A stretch of 64,000 nucleotides of DNA from Heliocidaris tuberculata (GCA_025618425.1 CM046852.1:62001-126000), one strand, 5' to 3'; shown: positions 1-12,839, numbered from the stretch's first letter. Numbers and translations: made by a program. The notes: a model not told the origin generated them from the sequence alone.

Positions 1-1509
1 AACGCAACCAATTTTGTCGGTCCTTCAAATGCACGGTAGACACGTGAAGCTACACATACTTTAAAAATAATTTCATTTTTATGGCAAACATGAGAAGAAA
101 GCAGAAAATTGTTATGTGCAGAATATAACTTTGGAAATAATATCACGCATATGTAATGAAAGTTCAGAACTCCGGTTTAGTAAAAACGTATACAACACAA
201 CCAATTGTGTCGGTCCTTCAAATGCACTGTAGACACGTGAAGCCAAACACACTTAAAAAATAATGTCATTTCCATGGCAACAATGAGAAGAGAGTGGGAA
301 ATTGTGATGTGCAGAAGATGTATTTAAATAAAATATCACGTAAGTAATGAAAGTTCAGAACTCCCGTTCACTAGAAGCGTATACAACGCAACCAATTGTG
401 CCGGTCCTTCAAATGCACTGTAGACACGTGAAGCTACACACACTTCAAAAATAATGTCATTTCCATGGCAACAATGAGAAGAAAGCAGAATATTGTGATG
501 TGCAGAATATAACTTTGGAAATAATATCGCGTATTTAATGAAAGTTCAGAACTCCCGTTCAGTAAACGTATACAACGCAACCAATTTTGTCGGTCCTTCA
601 AATGCACGGTAGACACGTGAAGCTACACATACTTTAAAAATAATTTCATTTTTATGGCAAACATGAGAAGAAAGCAGAAAATTGTTATGTGCAGAATATA
701 ACTTTGGAAATAATATCACGCATATGTAATGAAAGTTCAGAACTCCGGTTTAGTAAAAACGTATACAACACAACCAATTGTGTCGGTCCTTCAAATGCAC
801 TGTAGACACGTGAAGCCAAACACACTTAAAAAATAATGTCATTTCCATGGCAACAATGAGAAGAGAGTGGGAAATTGTGATGTGCAGAAGATGTATTTAA
901 ATAAAATATCACGTAAGTAATGAAAGTTCAGAACTCCCGTTCACTAGAAGCGTATACAACGCAACCAATTGTGCCGGTCCTTCAAATGCACTGTAGACAC
1001 GTGAAGCTACACACACTTCAAAAATAATGTCATTTCCATGGCAACAATGAGAAGAAAGCAGAATATTGTGATGTGCAGAATATAACTTTGGAAATAATAT
1101 CGCGTATTTAATGAAAGTTCAGAACTCCCGTTCAGTAAACGTATACAACGCAACCAATTTTGTCGGTCCTTCAAATGCACGGTAGACACGTGAAGCTACA
1201 CATACTTTAAAAATAATTTCATTTTTATGGCAAACATGAGAAGAAAGCAGAAAATTGTTATGTGCAGAATATAACTTTGGAAATAATATCACGCATATGT
1301 AATGAAAGTTCAGAACTCCGGTTTAGTAAAAACGTATACAACACAACCAATTGTGTCGGTCCTTCAAATGCACTGTAGACACGTGAAGCCAAACACACTT
1401 AAAAAATAATGTCATTTCCATGGCAACAATGAGAAGAGAGTGGGAAATTGTGATGTGCAGAAGATGTATTTAAATAAAATATCACGTAAGTAATGAAAGT
1501 TCAGAACTT
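1..1509. repeat. Satellite array, 573-bp higher-order repeat (3 x ~191 bp)
   Basis: A monomer of about 191 bp recurs. Its anchor ggtccttcaaatgcac starts at 19, 212, 403 and 592, and so on to the gap. Three diverged monomers (about 193, 191 and 189 bp) form a 573-bp unit, and that unit repeats with no difference I could see (bases 1 onward match 574 onward). The array enters from the left window edge and runs into the assembly gap at 1510, so its true length is unknown. Small open frames inside it (for example 434-616 and 1007-1189 on the minus strand) are identical by-products of the repeat. No function is visible. Confidence 0.95.
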
Positions 1510-2009
1510 NNNNNNNNNNNNNNNNNNNNNNNNNNNNNNNNNNNNNNNNNNNNNNNNNNNNNNNNNNNNNNNNNNNNNNNNNNNNNNNNNNNNNNNNNNN
1601 NNNNNNNNNNNNNNNNNNNNNNNNNNNNNNNNNNNNNNNNNNNNNNNNNNNNNNNNNNNNNNNNNNNNNNNNNNNNNNNNNNNNNNNNNNNNNNNNNNNN
1701 NNNNNNNNNNNNNNNNNNNNNNNNNNNNNNNNNNNNNNNNNNNNNNNNNNNNNNNNNNNNNNNNNNNNNNNNNNNNNNNNNNNNNNNNNNNNNNNNNNNN
1801 NNNNNNNNNNNNNNNNNNNNNNNNNNNNNNNNNNNNNNNNNNNNNNNNNNNNNNNNNNNNNNNNNNNNNNNNNNNNNNNNNNNNNNNNNNNNNNNNNNNN
1901 NNNNNNNNNNNNNNNNNNNNNNNNNNNNNNNNNNNNNNNNNNNNNNNNNNNNNNNNNNNNNNNNNNNNNNNNNNNNNNNNNNNNNNNNNNNNNNNNNNNN
2001 NNNNNNNNN
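1510..2009. other. Assembly gap (500 N) followed by poly-C
   Basis: Exactly 500 N, a fixed-size scaffold join. It lies between the satellite array and a 28-base poly-C run (2010-2037). Both are hard to assemble, so missing satellite copies are likely. Confidence 0.99.
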
Positions 2010-2037
2010 CCCCCCCCCCCCCCCCCCCCCCCCCCCC

Positions 2038-3420
2038 ACTATTGCCTCTAATTCTATTTCATGGAAGAAAATGACACGGAAGATACCAAGTGAACGCAAA
2101 CTCCGAACATAATGTAATACATGTACAACTATGATCGAATATGATATTTTATGTAACCCTATTGTCGAAGAAAGACAAATATATAAGGGCATTCTCATAC
2201 TCTCGAAAGACCCTCAATGCGAGCACAGTATTGTTTCAATAAATCAAGATGTTTATAGGAAAAAAATGTATGAGTTGTAAGTTAATTCTGATGTAGGCTT
2301 ACAGCTGAGTGACCAAATCAAGATTTCGTTATAAAGTAATGTTGCAGTATCTGCAATAACAGCCCTCCCCCTCCCTTTTTTTTTATTTCTTTTTTTTTTT
2401 TTTTTTTTTTTTTTACAGCGGATGACAGAATCGGGAATAAATTATAAAGACGCATTTAATTAAAGCTTTCATATAGCCAATGAGTGTTGTGTTTATTATC
2501 CTTTTGACACAAATCCCAGTCATCAGGTTAAACATTTAACGGACTGTATATACTGAATTTCATTTATATGTGTTCGTCTCCATCTTTGGTCTCGTTCAAC
2601 CAATATATTTTGTCTATAAAACTTTGTTAATTCTCGTTTCATTTTTGAAAAGTTTTGTATATGACATGGATATAAATATATAATGGTGGTGATGATGATG
2701 ATGATGCTAACAAGGATAATTAGTAGTAATGATAATGAAGATAATGTTTTTTTTTTTTGTTTTTTTTTTAAAAATCTTTTCTCTCTAATTGGAAGGAACT
2801 TGTGTTTATTTGTGGGGCATTTTTGCAACATTGGCGGAACCTTCCTTCACAGGATAATTCTCATATTTATGTCTATTCCGCCGGAGTTACTCAAGACAAG
2901 GGTATCCTTCCGTGGGAAGAGATAGAGAGAAGGGTAAGGGGGTGCTTTTCAGAACATGAAATATGAACATTTCATTTGCCGCATAAATCCAAGACCGCTT
3001 GGGGTTTGATAGCTATATTTTATTTCGCAAACATAATTACATGCTCTAAGATGGCTACATGCCCTCATAAACGCAGGCCCGAGTGGCTCTTTGTGTTGTC
3101 ATGTATTTAGTAGATTGACCTCTTCTTTGAAAACGCTAATCTTCCTTTTAATAGTAGTTGCTTTGGCATTCTTTTGTTCCTCTTATTAGAGTGGGGCCTG
3201 CATGGTCCACTCAGCTGAGATAAGCGCTTCATTTTGAAAAAAGCATTTCATTTTGAAAGGTCCATTCTTGAATGGTGCGCTAAATCGGTCAATTTCAGTT
3301 TATAAAATGAAAGGATCCTTTCTTATGAAGTTGGATTAAAAGGAGCGAAGTCGAGCGTAGCTGTACTGCCTGTATGTCGTCAAGATCAAGAACGCATACT
3401 CCTCGTGGCCGGCCGGCCGA
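2038..3420. other. Intergenic, no gene recognised
   Basis: AT-rich sequence with poly-T runs (about 2378-2415 and 2749-2769) and a short gatgat tract near 2690. Short open frames here are low complexity. I see no exon, RNA gene or bounded mobile element. Confidence 0.5.
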
Positions 3421-3429
3421 AAGCGATGA

Positions 3430-3660
3430 TATCACGTGATTTGATTTGATTTGATTTGATTTATTTATTTATCTTTATGATCCTTTTTTTCTTCAAACAT
3501 ATTTTACAAACTGAATTACAACATAATAAATGATCGGAGCGGACACGTACGCGTTCGTCTCTAGGTATACGGGATTTACGATCCCAACAAGAATTTCGGG
3601 TAAAGTTGAAACGAAATCTATTTTTCTCGATTTTTTTCAACGTAACCTCATTTTTTTTTA
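3430..3660 (-). mobile_element. Probable LINE 3' end with (aaatc)n tail, minus orientation
   Basis: Read on the minus strand, an AT-rich stretch ends in aaataaat followed by four to five copies of aaatc (plus-strand gattt repeats at 3436-3462). The LINE-like 3' end at 61150-61237 finishes in the same way on the plus strand. No coding part is preserved. The assignment rests only on the shared tail. Confidence 0.4.
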
Positions 3661-3789
3661 AACGGGTATTGTGAATGAATATATCTACATAATACTACTA
3701 AGAATTTGAGCGCATAAGAGCTGATAGTTCGCTAGAAAACTTCGTCAACATATTAGGCATAAATCTCGGCTTCTGTAGAAGCCCTCCGC

Positions 3790-4660
3790 CACAGACTGAA
3801 CACCTCGCTCGGCTTCTGTAGAAGCCCGTCGTCTCAGAAGGGTTAAGGATTACATCTATATCAACATACTTTATGCGATCTGCTTGCTTTCATGAGAGCT
3901 AGCGAGCGTAGCGTGGGAGTTTTGGGGAGATTTTCAGAAAATATTGCCCTTAATTGGTGTAAATTATGGGTATATTCGAATATATAGCGGAATAAGAATT
4001 CCTTTGCTGCGGGGAGGGAGGGGGGGGGGGTAGGCATTATGCCCCTCTTGCCTCCAGCTTCACTGCCTTACATTGTAGTAATATGTGTACCTGCTACTAC
4101 ATAAAGCCGCATCGATTCTTTGAAGTTAGATATGGCTTTATTTGTAAGAAACAACGGGAAATATACGTAAAAGGGGGCATTTATCCGAAGAGGAAAGGGC
4201 GCTTATCAGAGTTGGAATGGGGGCACTTATAAGAAGTAAAAAGGGGCACTCATGAGAAGAGGAAAATGGCACATATTAGATAGGAAAAGGGGAGCTTATG
4301 AGATGTAAAAATGGCATTTATCAGAAGGGGAAAGTTGGCACTATTTAGAAGGGAAAAGGGGCACCTATCAGAAGTAAAAATGTACTTATCATCAGAAGAA
4401 AAGGGCACTTATTAGAGAGATAAGGAGCCAATTATCAGATTTTGAAAAGGGGCACTTATCAGGAGGGGAAAAAACACTTATCAGAAGGGGAAGGGGCACT
4501 TATTAGAAAGGAAAAGGGGCACTTTTAATAGTAAAAAGGGCACTTATCAGAGAGGAAGGGGGGCATTTTTCAGATGTAAAAAGGGCACTTTTGGGGTACT
4601 TGAAAAAGTGGGAGGGCACTGTGCCCCCTGGCCCCTGGGTGCGCCGCCCCTGCTCTACGT
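3790..4660 (-). repeat. Interspersed element carrying a ~30-bp 'ggggcacttatcagaa' minisatellite
   Basis: From about 4165 to 4600 a degenerate unit of about 30 bp (ggggcacttatcagaagtaaa) repeats some 15 times. It ends in a conserved edge, cactgtgccccctggcccc, then gtgcgccgcccctg. The left part (about 3850-4160) matches, in reverse orientation, sequence at 39400-39640 (for example the tatcaacatactttatgcgatc segment). Copies of the family occur at 39090-39640, 42900-43140 and 46030-46290. It looks like a non-autonomous mobile element with an expanding internal minisatellite. Confidence 0.7.
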
Positions 4661-5729
4661 TGACTAATTTTCCGACTACTGACAAATGAACGGGCTGCAT
4701 TCTCTCCGTTTTATATGTTATCATTCCTTGCTTCAGTAGGCTATTCAGGAATGGATAAACAACTGATAAGGATTGGCTGATGTATATAAATAATTAGCCA
4801 CGGCGCAACCTTTACAGCCCACCCCCCCCCCCCCCTTCGAGCTTCTAAATCACTTTGAAATTTTATTGCCATGACAACAAGAATATCTACAATATAATCC
4901 GAAATATTCGTCAGTGCACATCCTTATCACAATATAACAAGAAAACAATCTTTTGCCTACTTACTAATATTATTGATAATGTAATTATTATTATTATTAG
5001 TATTATCGACATCATCATCATCACCATAATGACAATTACCATCATGTTGGGGGGGGGGGGACATGTTACCCTGTCCCTCTCGATTTGCGATTATAAGACT
5101 GAAGCAAGGCAATCAGAAATTACGATTTCCTTCGAATTTCGAACCTTTTACCTACTATTTCATGCCCTTTATACTTGTGGGCGCATATATTACTGCACAA
5201 AATTCTGATGGAGATTGGGATCTCAATTAGGAAGAGGTTATTGACAGAAAAAGGTGATGGGCAGAAATAATTGAAGTCAATAAGAGCACTATATTTGAAA
5301 GGCACGCAATACTTTTAACCTCGTAATAATGATCCAGACTCTCTCGGATATCTGTTTTAACCATGAAAGAAGAAATAAATAATATTTATGAATAAACAAT
5401 AATACACTTCATGAGGAAAACAAAAACGGTATTCAAATCGATGTTCCTCTTGAATTCCCTCGTTAAACGACAAAGCCCACATACTGATTTTAGCCTACCA
5501 TGAAAATATATATTAAAAAATATTTTTAAAAGACAGAGAATTTCGATACTGATAGACTCACTGCTCTTAGTAAATGCTAGTTTCAGAGTCCCCAGTAAGA
5601 TAGAACGAAACAATTAGATTGTTATTTACGAGTGTTTTTATCGAAGTATATAAATACAAGAATAGATAGATACGTATTGAGAAAATTTAATACAACGGAT
5701 CATCATGAATGTGTCCCGCAGACTTGACC
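4661..5729. other. Intergenic, no gene recognised
   Basis: AT-rich DNA with a poly-C run near 4821, a poly-G run near 5049 and short (att)n/(atc)n tracts at 4985-5040. No exon or RNA gene recognised. Confidence 0.5.
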
Positions 5730-6010
5730 CGTCATAATAGTGGTTTGCCGCGTAGAGAAAAACACGTAGAAGTACACAATAATGTAGCCGTAGAGGGGGA
5801 TATAGCGTTTTAACGAGTCTGTAGAGAAGACCAAAAATAAATCGCGGCTTTTCAGCACCGGGAGACGGGATCGCTTTTGTCAGACACAGAGTCTTCGTTC
5901 CCCAGGGGGTAAAATCCCGGAAGCGAGAAACGCTGTCGCTGATTGGCCGCTTGCGTTCTTTTGTTTAAAATCCCCGTGCTTATGCACCACTACATTTCGC
6001 TAAGCTACCT
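5730..6010. promoter_or_regulatory. CpG-richer patch with inverted CCAAT box, possible promoter
   Basis: This patch is richer in CpG than its AT-rich surroundings and contains an inverted CCAAT-type box (ctgattggccgc, 5938-5949). No transcript or downstream coding exon could be linked to it, so promoter identity is only a guess. It could equally be old transposon sequence. Confidence 0.15.
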
Positions 6011-6164
6011 AAAGAGAGGAGTCATGCTCGACTTCTTCTCGATATATTTACAAGACTATATTCCTTGTATAACGCTGTAAATATATAAAACTATGAACCT
6101 CCAATAGAAGTTAAACTGACTCGTCATTGATACTGCTGTTTGGTGAATGAATAGGGACCAGAAC

Positions 6165-6625
6165 ACGACATTAGGGCGGCTGTTTGGGACCATCCATGGA
6201 TCCACAGGGGCGGATCCAGGGAAATTACGGGAGTCCGGATCCCTCTTTTGTTTAATCGACATTTGACCTCCTCCCCTTCTTTTTTATACTAGTTCTGTTC
6301 ATAAAATTGAATTCACATTTCTCCGGATAAACCCATACATTAATTTTTCACCTATAGTCACTGTATTTTGCTAGTAATAAGTTGCAACTGATTATTCAGC
6401 AAGTCACGAGAACGGGGAACCTATCACAAAATCACCGGCATGTACATTTTTTATGGATAAACTGATAATTCATCACTAATTAATTTTCAATCTATTTTTA
6501 AGAGATGTTGCCAATTCTTCATTTTCCCTCTTTTGGGTGGCCCCATTTGGAAGGATGTTTGGGACCATCCATGGAACCACAGGCCTGGGCGGATCCAGGG
6601 AATTATGGGGGGGGGGGGGGGTCAT
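6165..6625. repeat. Direct repeat pair, 'tgtttgggaccatccatgg' unit
   Basis: A ~65-bp segment beginning tgtttgggaccatccatgg and continuing into ggcggatccagggaa occurs at about 6181 and again at about 6556, 375 bp apart. The second copy runs into a poly-G tract (6607-6620). The ggcggatccagg motif resembles ends of hAT-like MITEs elsewhere in the window. The pair may be two partial copies of one element. Confidence 0.5.
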
Positions 6626-7678
6626 TACTATAATCATGTGCTAACGAGGTGGAGTTTGGCTTAAGGAATTTTGAAATTACAAAAAAAAAAAATCATGTAC
6701 CGCCCACCTTTCGGGTAGTGAGGTGTTTAACTTGTAATTTGTATATTTTAACTAGAATATTTTACAAAGAAAATTACATTTTCTTCAAACTGTATTAAAG
6801 TGTCAGAGTTTTTACTTTTGCTTCGATTTCACGCACTATTTGGAAACTACAAAGATCGCATATAAAGACCACCATCATTTAAACAATGTGCGACAGAAGC
6901 TGGATCTCTGTCGATACATTTGGGGTGGCGCCCCCCCCCCCACCCCCAGCAGAAAATATGGATATGCTACTGGGTTGGCCTTTACACTCTTATGTAGATC
7001 AAAATTTTCTAGTAGGCTTTGATTTGCATGTGTGCTTGATACTACTCTCGAATGCAACAGTTCAATATCACGGCACTACACTCCCTCGCATATCTATAAA
7101 GTTAGCTTAAAGTAATATAACAAATAATGTAGAAACTGGTTAATATCTTATTTTGAAGGTATTTTTAACTTTACGCAAATATTAATTTTAAAGATGCTGT
7201 AATTTCAAGATGTTCTAAAAGAGCAAATTCCAACACTACAAATCTGCATGGCTATGGCTACCCCCTTCATAAACAGTCTCTAATAAGTATCTTGTTCTCC
7301 TTTTGATAAGTGACCCTTTACGAATCTAGATATTTCCCCCGTTTTCAACAGTCACACCCCCGCTCCCCCTCCCTGAATTTCGTACGAACGTATTCAGTCT
7401 CTCTAAAAAAATAATCTTTTCACTAAGACCTTTGCGACTAGAATATTCATAATGCCTGTGTGATATTGACAGCCGATACCCCCCCCCCCCCCCAAAGAAA
7501 AGGCCCTGTGACGAACTTTAGTGGCATCTGTGCCTCCACATGGAATACCAGTCTTCTATGATCTTTCAAAGTTCAAGTATATAATGCCAAGGACAACCGA
7601 GGAAGAAGATTTTGTTCTTTTGTTTAAGAATACAACCCGTTTGTTTTTATCATTTACTCATCATCATTTTACACTACT

Positions 7679-7725
7679 TTTTCTTCTTCTTCTTCTTCTT
7701 CTTCTTCTTCTTCTTCTTCTTTTTT
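7679..7725. repeat. (ctt)n microsatellite
   Basis: A run of ctt triplets of about 45 bp, followed by t- and g-rich sequence. The surrounding 6626-8340 holds poly-C tracts (6931, 7481) and no recognised gene. Confidence 0.9.
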
Positions 7726-8341
7726 TGGGGGGCGGGGGAATTTTTCATATTAGTCCACCGGGGAGGGAGGAGGAGGAGGATGAGGCCATGCAGACTCCCT
7801 CTGAAAATATTCTGAAGTCGTTTTCCAATTTCCCCGCATACGTCGCCCCTTTATTGATGAACCCTTTCCACCCTAGCTCTTCAAAGCAAGAAAATTGACA
7901 TGACGACCGGTGAACGATCAAGGCGGAACATAGGAAGATCTGTGCTCATTTTTTGAGACCATCCCTCAACAAGCATCAAGAAACTTGGTTATGTCTCCTT
8001 TCATTGGTTATAGCATGAAGCAACAATATGGCAACTAATGCGCCGGATACCAGTTGGTTAATCCTTGGGTAAACAGGCGGTTTTCCAGTGGTCATGACAA
8101 CGGGTCCACGGAGGTCATGACCCTTAATTAACACAACAGATGGGGGATAAGAGCTTGAGTTAGTGTCCATGCAGATGAAGTTTGTATACTTTGCATGCAC
8201 TAGCTAGCTTTGACTATATAGTAAACATGAGCTGTACATGTTGGGAGTTCTCCTAATCTAAATCATCAACTTGATTCTCTGTCCTCCTTTCATTTCGGGG
8301 TATTGATGAATAAAGTTAATACATTTCTTACAACAAAATGT

Positions 8342-8955
8342 TAGTCTAGCTTGCGAGACACGCGAAAGTAAACAACGCATAATTCGTTGCCAAGATAGTT
8401 TAGACTACATCGCCAGTTGCAAAAAGACATCGATCTTTCTTTACAACACATCGATCGATGATTTTCTTCGTAGAAGAAACGTTGCCCTCTTGGAGCTAGT
8501 CTTCCTTGCGAGACACGCGAAAGTAAAAAAAAAAAAGCATTATTCGTTGCTAAGATAGTTTAGACTACATCTCCAGTTGCAAAAAGACATCGATCTTTCT
8601 TTACAACACATCGATCGATGATTTTCTTCGTAGAAGAAACGTTGCCCTCTTGGAGCTAGTCTTCCTTGCGAGACACGCGAAAGTAAACAACGCATAATTC
8701 GTTGCCAAGATAGTTTAGACTACATCGCCAGTTGCAAAAAGACATCGATCTTTCTTTACAACACATCGATCGATGATTTTCTTCGTAGAAGAAACGTTGC
8801 CCTCTTAGAGCTAGTCTTCCTTGCGAGACACGCGAAAGTAAAAAAAAAAGCATTATTCGTTGCTAAGATAGTTTAGACTACATCGCCAGTTGCAAAAAGA
8901 CATCGATCTTTCTTTACAACACATCGATGATTTTCTTCGTAGAGGAAATGTTACC
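8342..8955. repeat. Tandem repeat, ~157-bp unit, alternating A-B-A-B
   Basis: Four copies begin at about 8342, 8499, 8657 and 8812 with the start tagtct..cttgcgagacacg and share acatcgatctttctttac. Copies 1 and 3 carry aacaacgcataattcgttgcc. Copies 2 and 4 carry an A-run followed by gcattattcgttgct. The array is therefore a two-step higher-order repeat: a monomer duplicated and diverged, then the dimer duplicated. The sequence after it (8950-9350) is rich in catcgat motifs and may be an eroded continuation. Confidence 0.9.
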
Positions 8956-9379
8956 CTATCAAACAACCAATGGACTGTTTATTAGCTTACTTGTTGGTAA
9001 CATCGATCTGCCCAATTCAATCTTCAATAACGAAGGTTTCAACTATACCCCTAACCCAATCGACCATTTCTGTCAAAACGGCACACTGCACAATTACACT
9101 GTCGATCTGTTGATCTAAGAATTCTTCGATAGATGTTCAGTAGGTATGGATGGATCATTTGTCCGCTGTTTTACGTCCTGTGATTGGTCAATACAAACAT
9201 CGATGGAAAATATATGCATGATTTGATCATCGAACCCTTCAATGTGCGATCTTTCTGCCATCGATCCTTTTTGGCACCAAACGCTAGGGAAAAGATCGAT
9301 GTTTTACCATCGAACTGTTTTTCGATCGATCTTTCTTCCATCGAACCTTAATGTCACCAAGGGCACGCCATATGTTCTC

Positions 9380-11164
9380 CCCTACTACTCTTCCGAAAGT
9401 CGAAAACCATCTCTTTCGTTCCCAAACCTACCATTAACTATTTTAATACCAAAGTTTTTACAAAGCTCTAACAAGTTAGCGACTCCCAGCACCCCCCCCC
9501 CTCCCCCCCCCCAAAAAGCATGACACTTCTGCGTACTAAAATGTACACCAATTAGATATTCGTGCATCTCGCTTACCGAATATTATGTCAGGTGGTTATT
9601 CTCCGAATACGGGGAAGATAATAAATCCCCGCCTCGTACGCCTATGGTCACATGCAATCATGTAGTACACAGTTACACACAGGCTCACTTTCGTGAATGA
9701 CCCTTCCTTTTTTAAGAGGATGAAGAGGTGGGGTCATGGCCCCCTTGTCCCCCTTACTATACGCCTGTATGCTTAACGTTCAGCTATTTAAAGTCAATCA
9801 CAGAATTCCGAACAAACAAGAAACACACATATCATCTCCTTTTCCCCAAAGTTTTATTTCAAAATCTTTATTATAATTCATTAATTGAAACGTTGAGTAA
9901 ATCAAGAATTGAATATGATTACAACAAATAATAAGATTACATAAGTTTTAAGAAATGCAAAATATGTATTCACATTATATATTAATGGTAAACCATCGAC
10001 CAATTTTCAAACAAACAGTATAATAATTTTTTTAAAGAGCTTATTTGATGAATAAATGTAACCCACAACCTTTACATAATTACAAAAATATAAGCCTTAT
10101 TGTCGAAAAGAGAGTGTTTTATTCCGGAACATGGTACAGCAAAAACACTAAATGGTAAGTAAGTTTTCATTAATTCTATTATTTGGCAATAACGATTTTG
10201 AGTAAATCTTTGTCCTTTTGTCAACTCTCGTATGGGGATAACTATATCAGTCTCCAGAATCCAGGTTCATCAGAAAATGTTGAGTAGTTTTTTTACTCCA
10301 TAATTTGTTAAAATATTTTCACTGCTTTTAAAAACTGAGATACATGTCCAGCATTAGTTTGATGACGTGGATAATTAAGTGATGTTCCGTTCGGTTTAAA
10401 TAACGTTGATATATATACTTTAATTTGCGGAATATTTTCTACACTGTTGCCTTATTACTGAATTTCCCCAACTGGCCTTCGAAAATACAAATCAAAGATT
10501 GTTAATGTACATGATTTCCCACAATGCAATGAGACTCACTGAAGTACTGAGTAATTCGGGAATAACCTAGAAGACAAACAACCGTTTGTTTGAATTAATC
10601 ATACCCCTTGATTTCTCGTCATGCGATTGCACTGTGAAAAGAAAAATGCTGGGAAAGGTAGATTATGTAATACATATTGTGTATAGAGAGGTTTGGATTC
10701 CTCAAAAATGATAACAAAATTATTGAATCAAATCTGAAAAATCGCACACAGTGTAAATCATTGTACACAGACACGGTATTCACACATGTACACACAATTT
10801 AGTCCAAAGTTGTTGTTTTTTTTTTTTTTTTGGTTTTTTTAGTTACATTTGGAATATTTGGAATATAAATGCAGTTCATGGAAGATCCTTTTCATATGAC
10901 ATTGCTTGTTATTCTATTTTTTCCACATACATGAAGAATGAATGAGAAATCTCACAAATTATTTTTCACTTTTACCAGCAGTGTTCTACTTGGACTTCAC
11001 TTTAAAGGTTTCATCCACAGAAACTGTTGAAACTGAATCGTCGATAATGTAATAATCGTAATGATCGATTTGATATTATAAGTTCGTAATTAGTACATGA
11101 TACAAATGACACTGATAACCCAATTTATACGTGAACGCGCATCCGCTTGGGTGGATACGCTACT
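9380..11164. other. Intergenic AT-rich stretch, no gene recognised
   Basis: Poly-C runs at 9491-9511, then long AT-rich sequence with a poly-T near 10815. I see no exon, RNA gene or bounded element. Confidence 0.5.
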
Positions 11165-11625
11165 TGTTTAAAGGGGAATGAAACCCTGGGGGAAAAAAAA
11201 TCCATTTTAATAAAAAGAGAGGATAGAGAGAAGTAATTTTTAAAAATTTCCATCAAAATCGGTTAAGAAATGAGAAAGATATGAAAGTTTGAAAAGTCTC
11301 AATTTACTTTCTATGGCGATCCTCAAATTGGCAATTTTGCTTCAAAGTGACAGGTATAGTAGGAAAACTCTCCATGAGTTTTCTACACAAAATTTCATAT
11401 TTTCTCCATTATCTCTAAAAACGATGCTTGTCTTTTTGTGAACTCAACATATGTTGTGTCAAATACATTTCTCCATTCAATGAGGGCGCTATCTAAGTTG
11501 CGGCACAGCCGAAGATTTTTGTAGCTCTTGTGTTTTTGTTGTTGAATTCTAGTTTTTAGCTGTGCACCATTTTTAACTTTATACTTCATCTTTTTGATCG
11601 AGATTTATAATTCTGCAAGTCAGGT

Positions 11626-12819
11626 ATGGCAAGTCTATGCTCCGTTGTTCTCTTCCTTCATGTACTTTCGTTCTTGTTCTTCTTCGAGTCACTTTTGTAC
11701 ATAATATCCGTAGACTTACATGTAGTACCAGAAAGCGGAGCACACCCCGAGTATTGCATTCATATGATAATTGATTCGAATCGAACAATGGAAAGTGGAA
11801 TTTCAAGACCGTTGATTGCTTATGGTCGCAATGAGCTCATCGCATTACGTAATATGTCAACAAAACCATGTGACCAGCTACGATCTGTTGTCAAAGAACT
11901 GGGTATCGAGAGACGCTCTCGTGGACGTCGTGCTCGTCGTCGTGTGAATAGGCCAATCAAAACCAGAATTTCTCATACTGCTGTCAATAATTTGGTCTCT
12001 GTCCCTCGATCTAAAACTCTTGTCCCTTTTCCTAAGGAGCAATTGTGCAAAGAAACATTTCCATCAGTTTTTTTGACAAATGTTCGCTCTATGAATAACA
12101 AAGCTGATGAACTCTTAGCAACAGTAAATGCCTTTCAAGCTGATATTATTGGTGTGACAGAAACATGGTTTGGAACTTCTAACCCCGCATCTGCTAACCA
12201 ATTAGAGAGCCATATTCTTTTTCATCGAAATCGGTTAGATCGCCGAGGTGGAGGCGTAGCTCTCTACGTGAGAACTGACCTGAACCCTGCTATATTTGGC
12301 TCGGACTTCGTACCGTTTCATGGGGGATTATATTCGATGTTCCTAATTGTTGTAATTGGTGATTTCAACGACTTGGACACTAATCAATTTGTCAGACATC
12401 TTAACCTGACGCAGTTGGTTAATGAAAGCACTCGTAATGATCGTATTTTGGATATGGTCTTCACGGATAATCCTGACAGATATAAAGAAGCTATTATTAA
12501 AGCACCAGTAGCGAACTCTGATCATGCCTGTGTGTTTGTGCCACCTATTTGTCATCATCAAAGATCTCGTATCATCAAACGATATAGCCGTCCCTTGAAA
12601 GATTCAAACATGCGCTCCTTCGGCCAATGGATAACGGCCTACAAATCTGATTGGCTACGCGAGCTCGCAACTCCTGACATTATGGTTGATGCTCTACAGG
12701 ATGTGCTCTCCCAAGCTTATCAGACGCATTTCCCAGTAGTTACTACTAGGAGAAAGGCATTATGGTTGATGCTCTACATGATGTGCTCTCCAAAGCTTAT
12801 CAGACGCATTTCCCAGTAG
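11626..12819 (+). pseudogene. LINE ORF, endonuclease half (frame-broken)
   Basis: The translation contains an APE-type endonuclease: VFLTNVRSMNNKADEL (first N motif), VTETWF (catalytic Glu), GGGVALYVR, then GDFND and SDH near the end, in the expected order. The EN domain looks shortened in the middle: between ALYVRTDLNPAIF and VVIGDFND there is far less sequence than usual. Upstream is a basic N-terminal stretch rich in Arg (SRGRRARRRVNR). The frame ends in an 80-bp tandem duplication (copies start at 12678 and 12758) that separates it from the RT part. Calling the first ATG a start is arbitrary because the 5' end of the element is not defined. Confidence 0.8.
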
Positions 12820-12837
12820 TTACTACTAACAGAAGGT
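12678..12837 (+). repeat. 80-bp tandem duplication inside the LINE ORF
   Basis: The segment beginning cattatggttgatgctctac occurs at 12678 and 12758, with few differences. Because 80 is not a multiple of three, it shifts the frame between the endonuclease and RT halves. Removal of one copy would be the simplest step toward the ancestral reading frame. Confidence 0.9.
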
Positions 12838-12839
12838 AA

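Noticed and set aside
434..1189. Two identical 60-residue minus-strand frames
   Set aside because: They are the same spot in two copies of the 573-bp satellite unit, not genes.
1482..2198. Long open frames across the N blocks (also 34336-35067)
   Set aside because: N positions contain no stop codons, so the frames are artefacts of the gaps.
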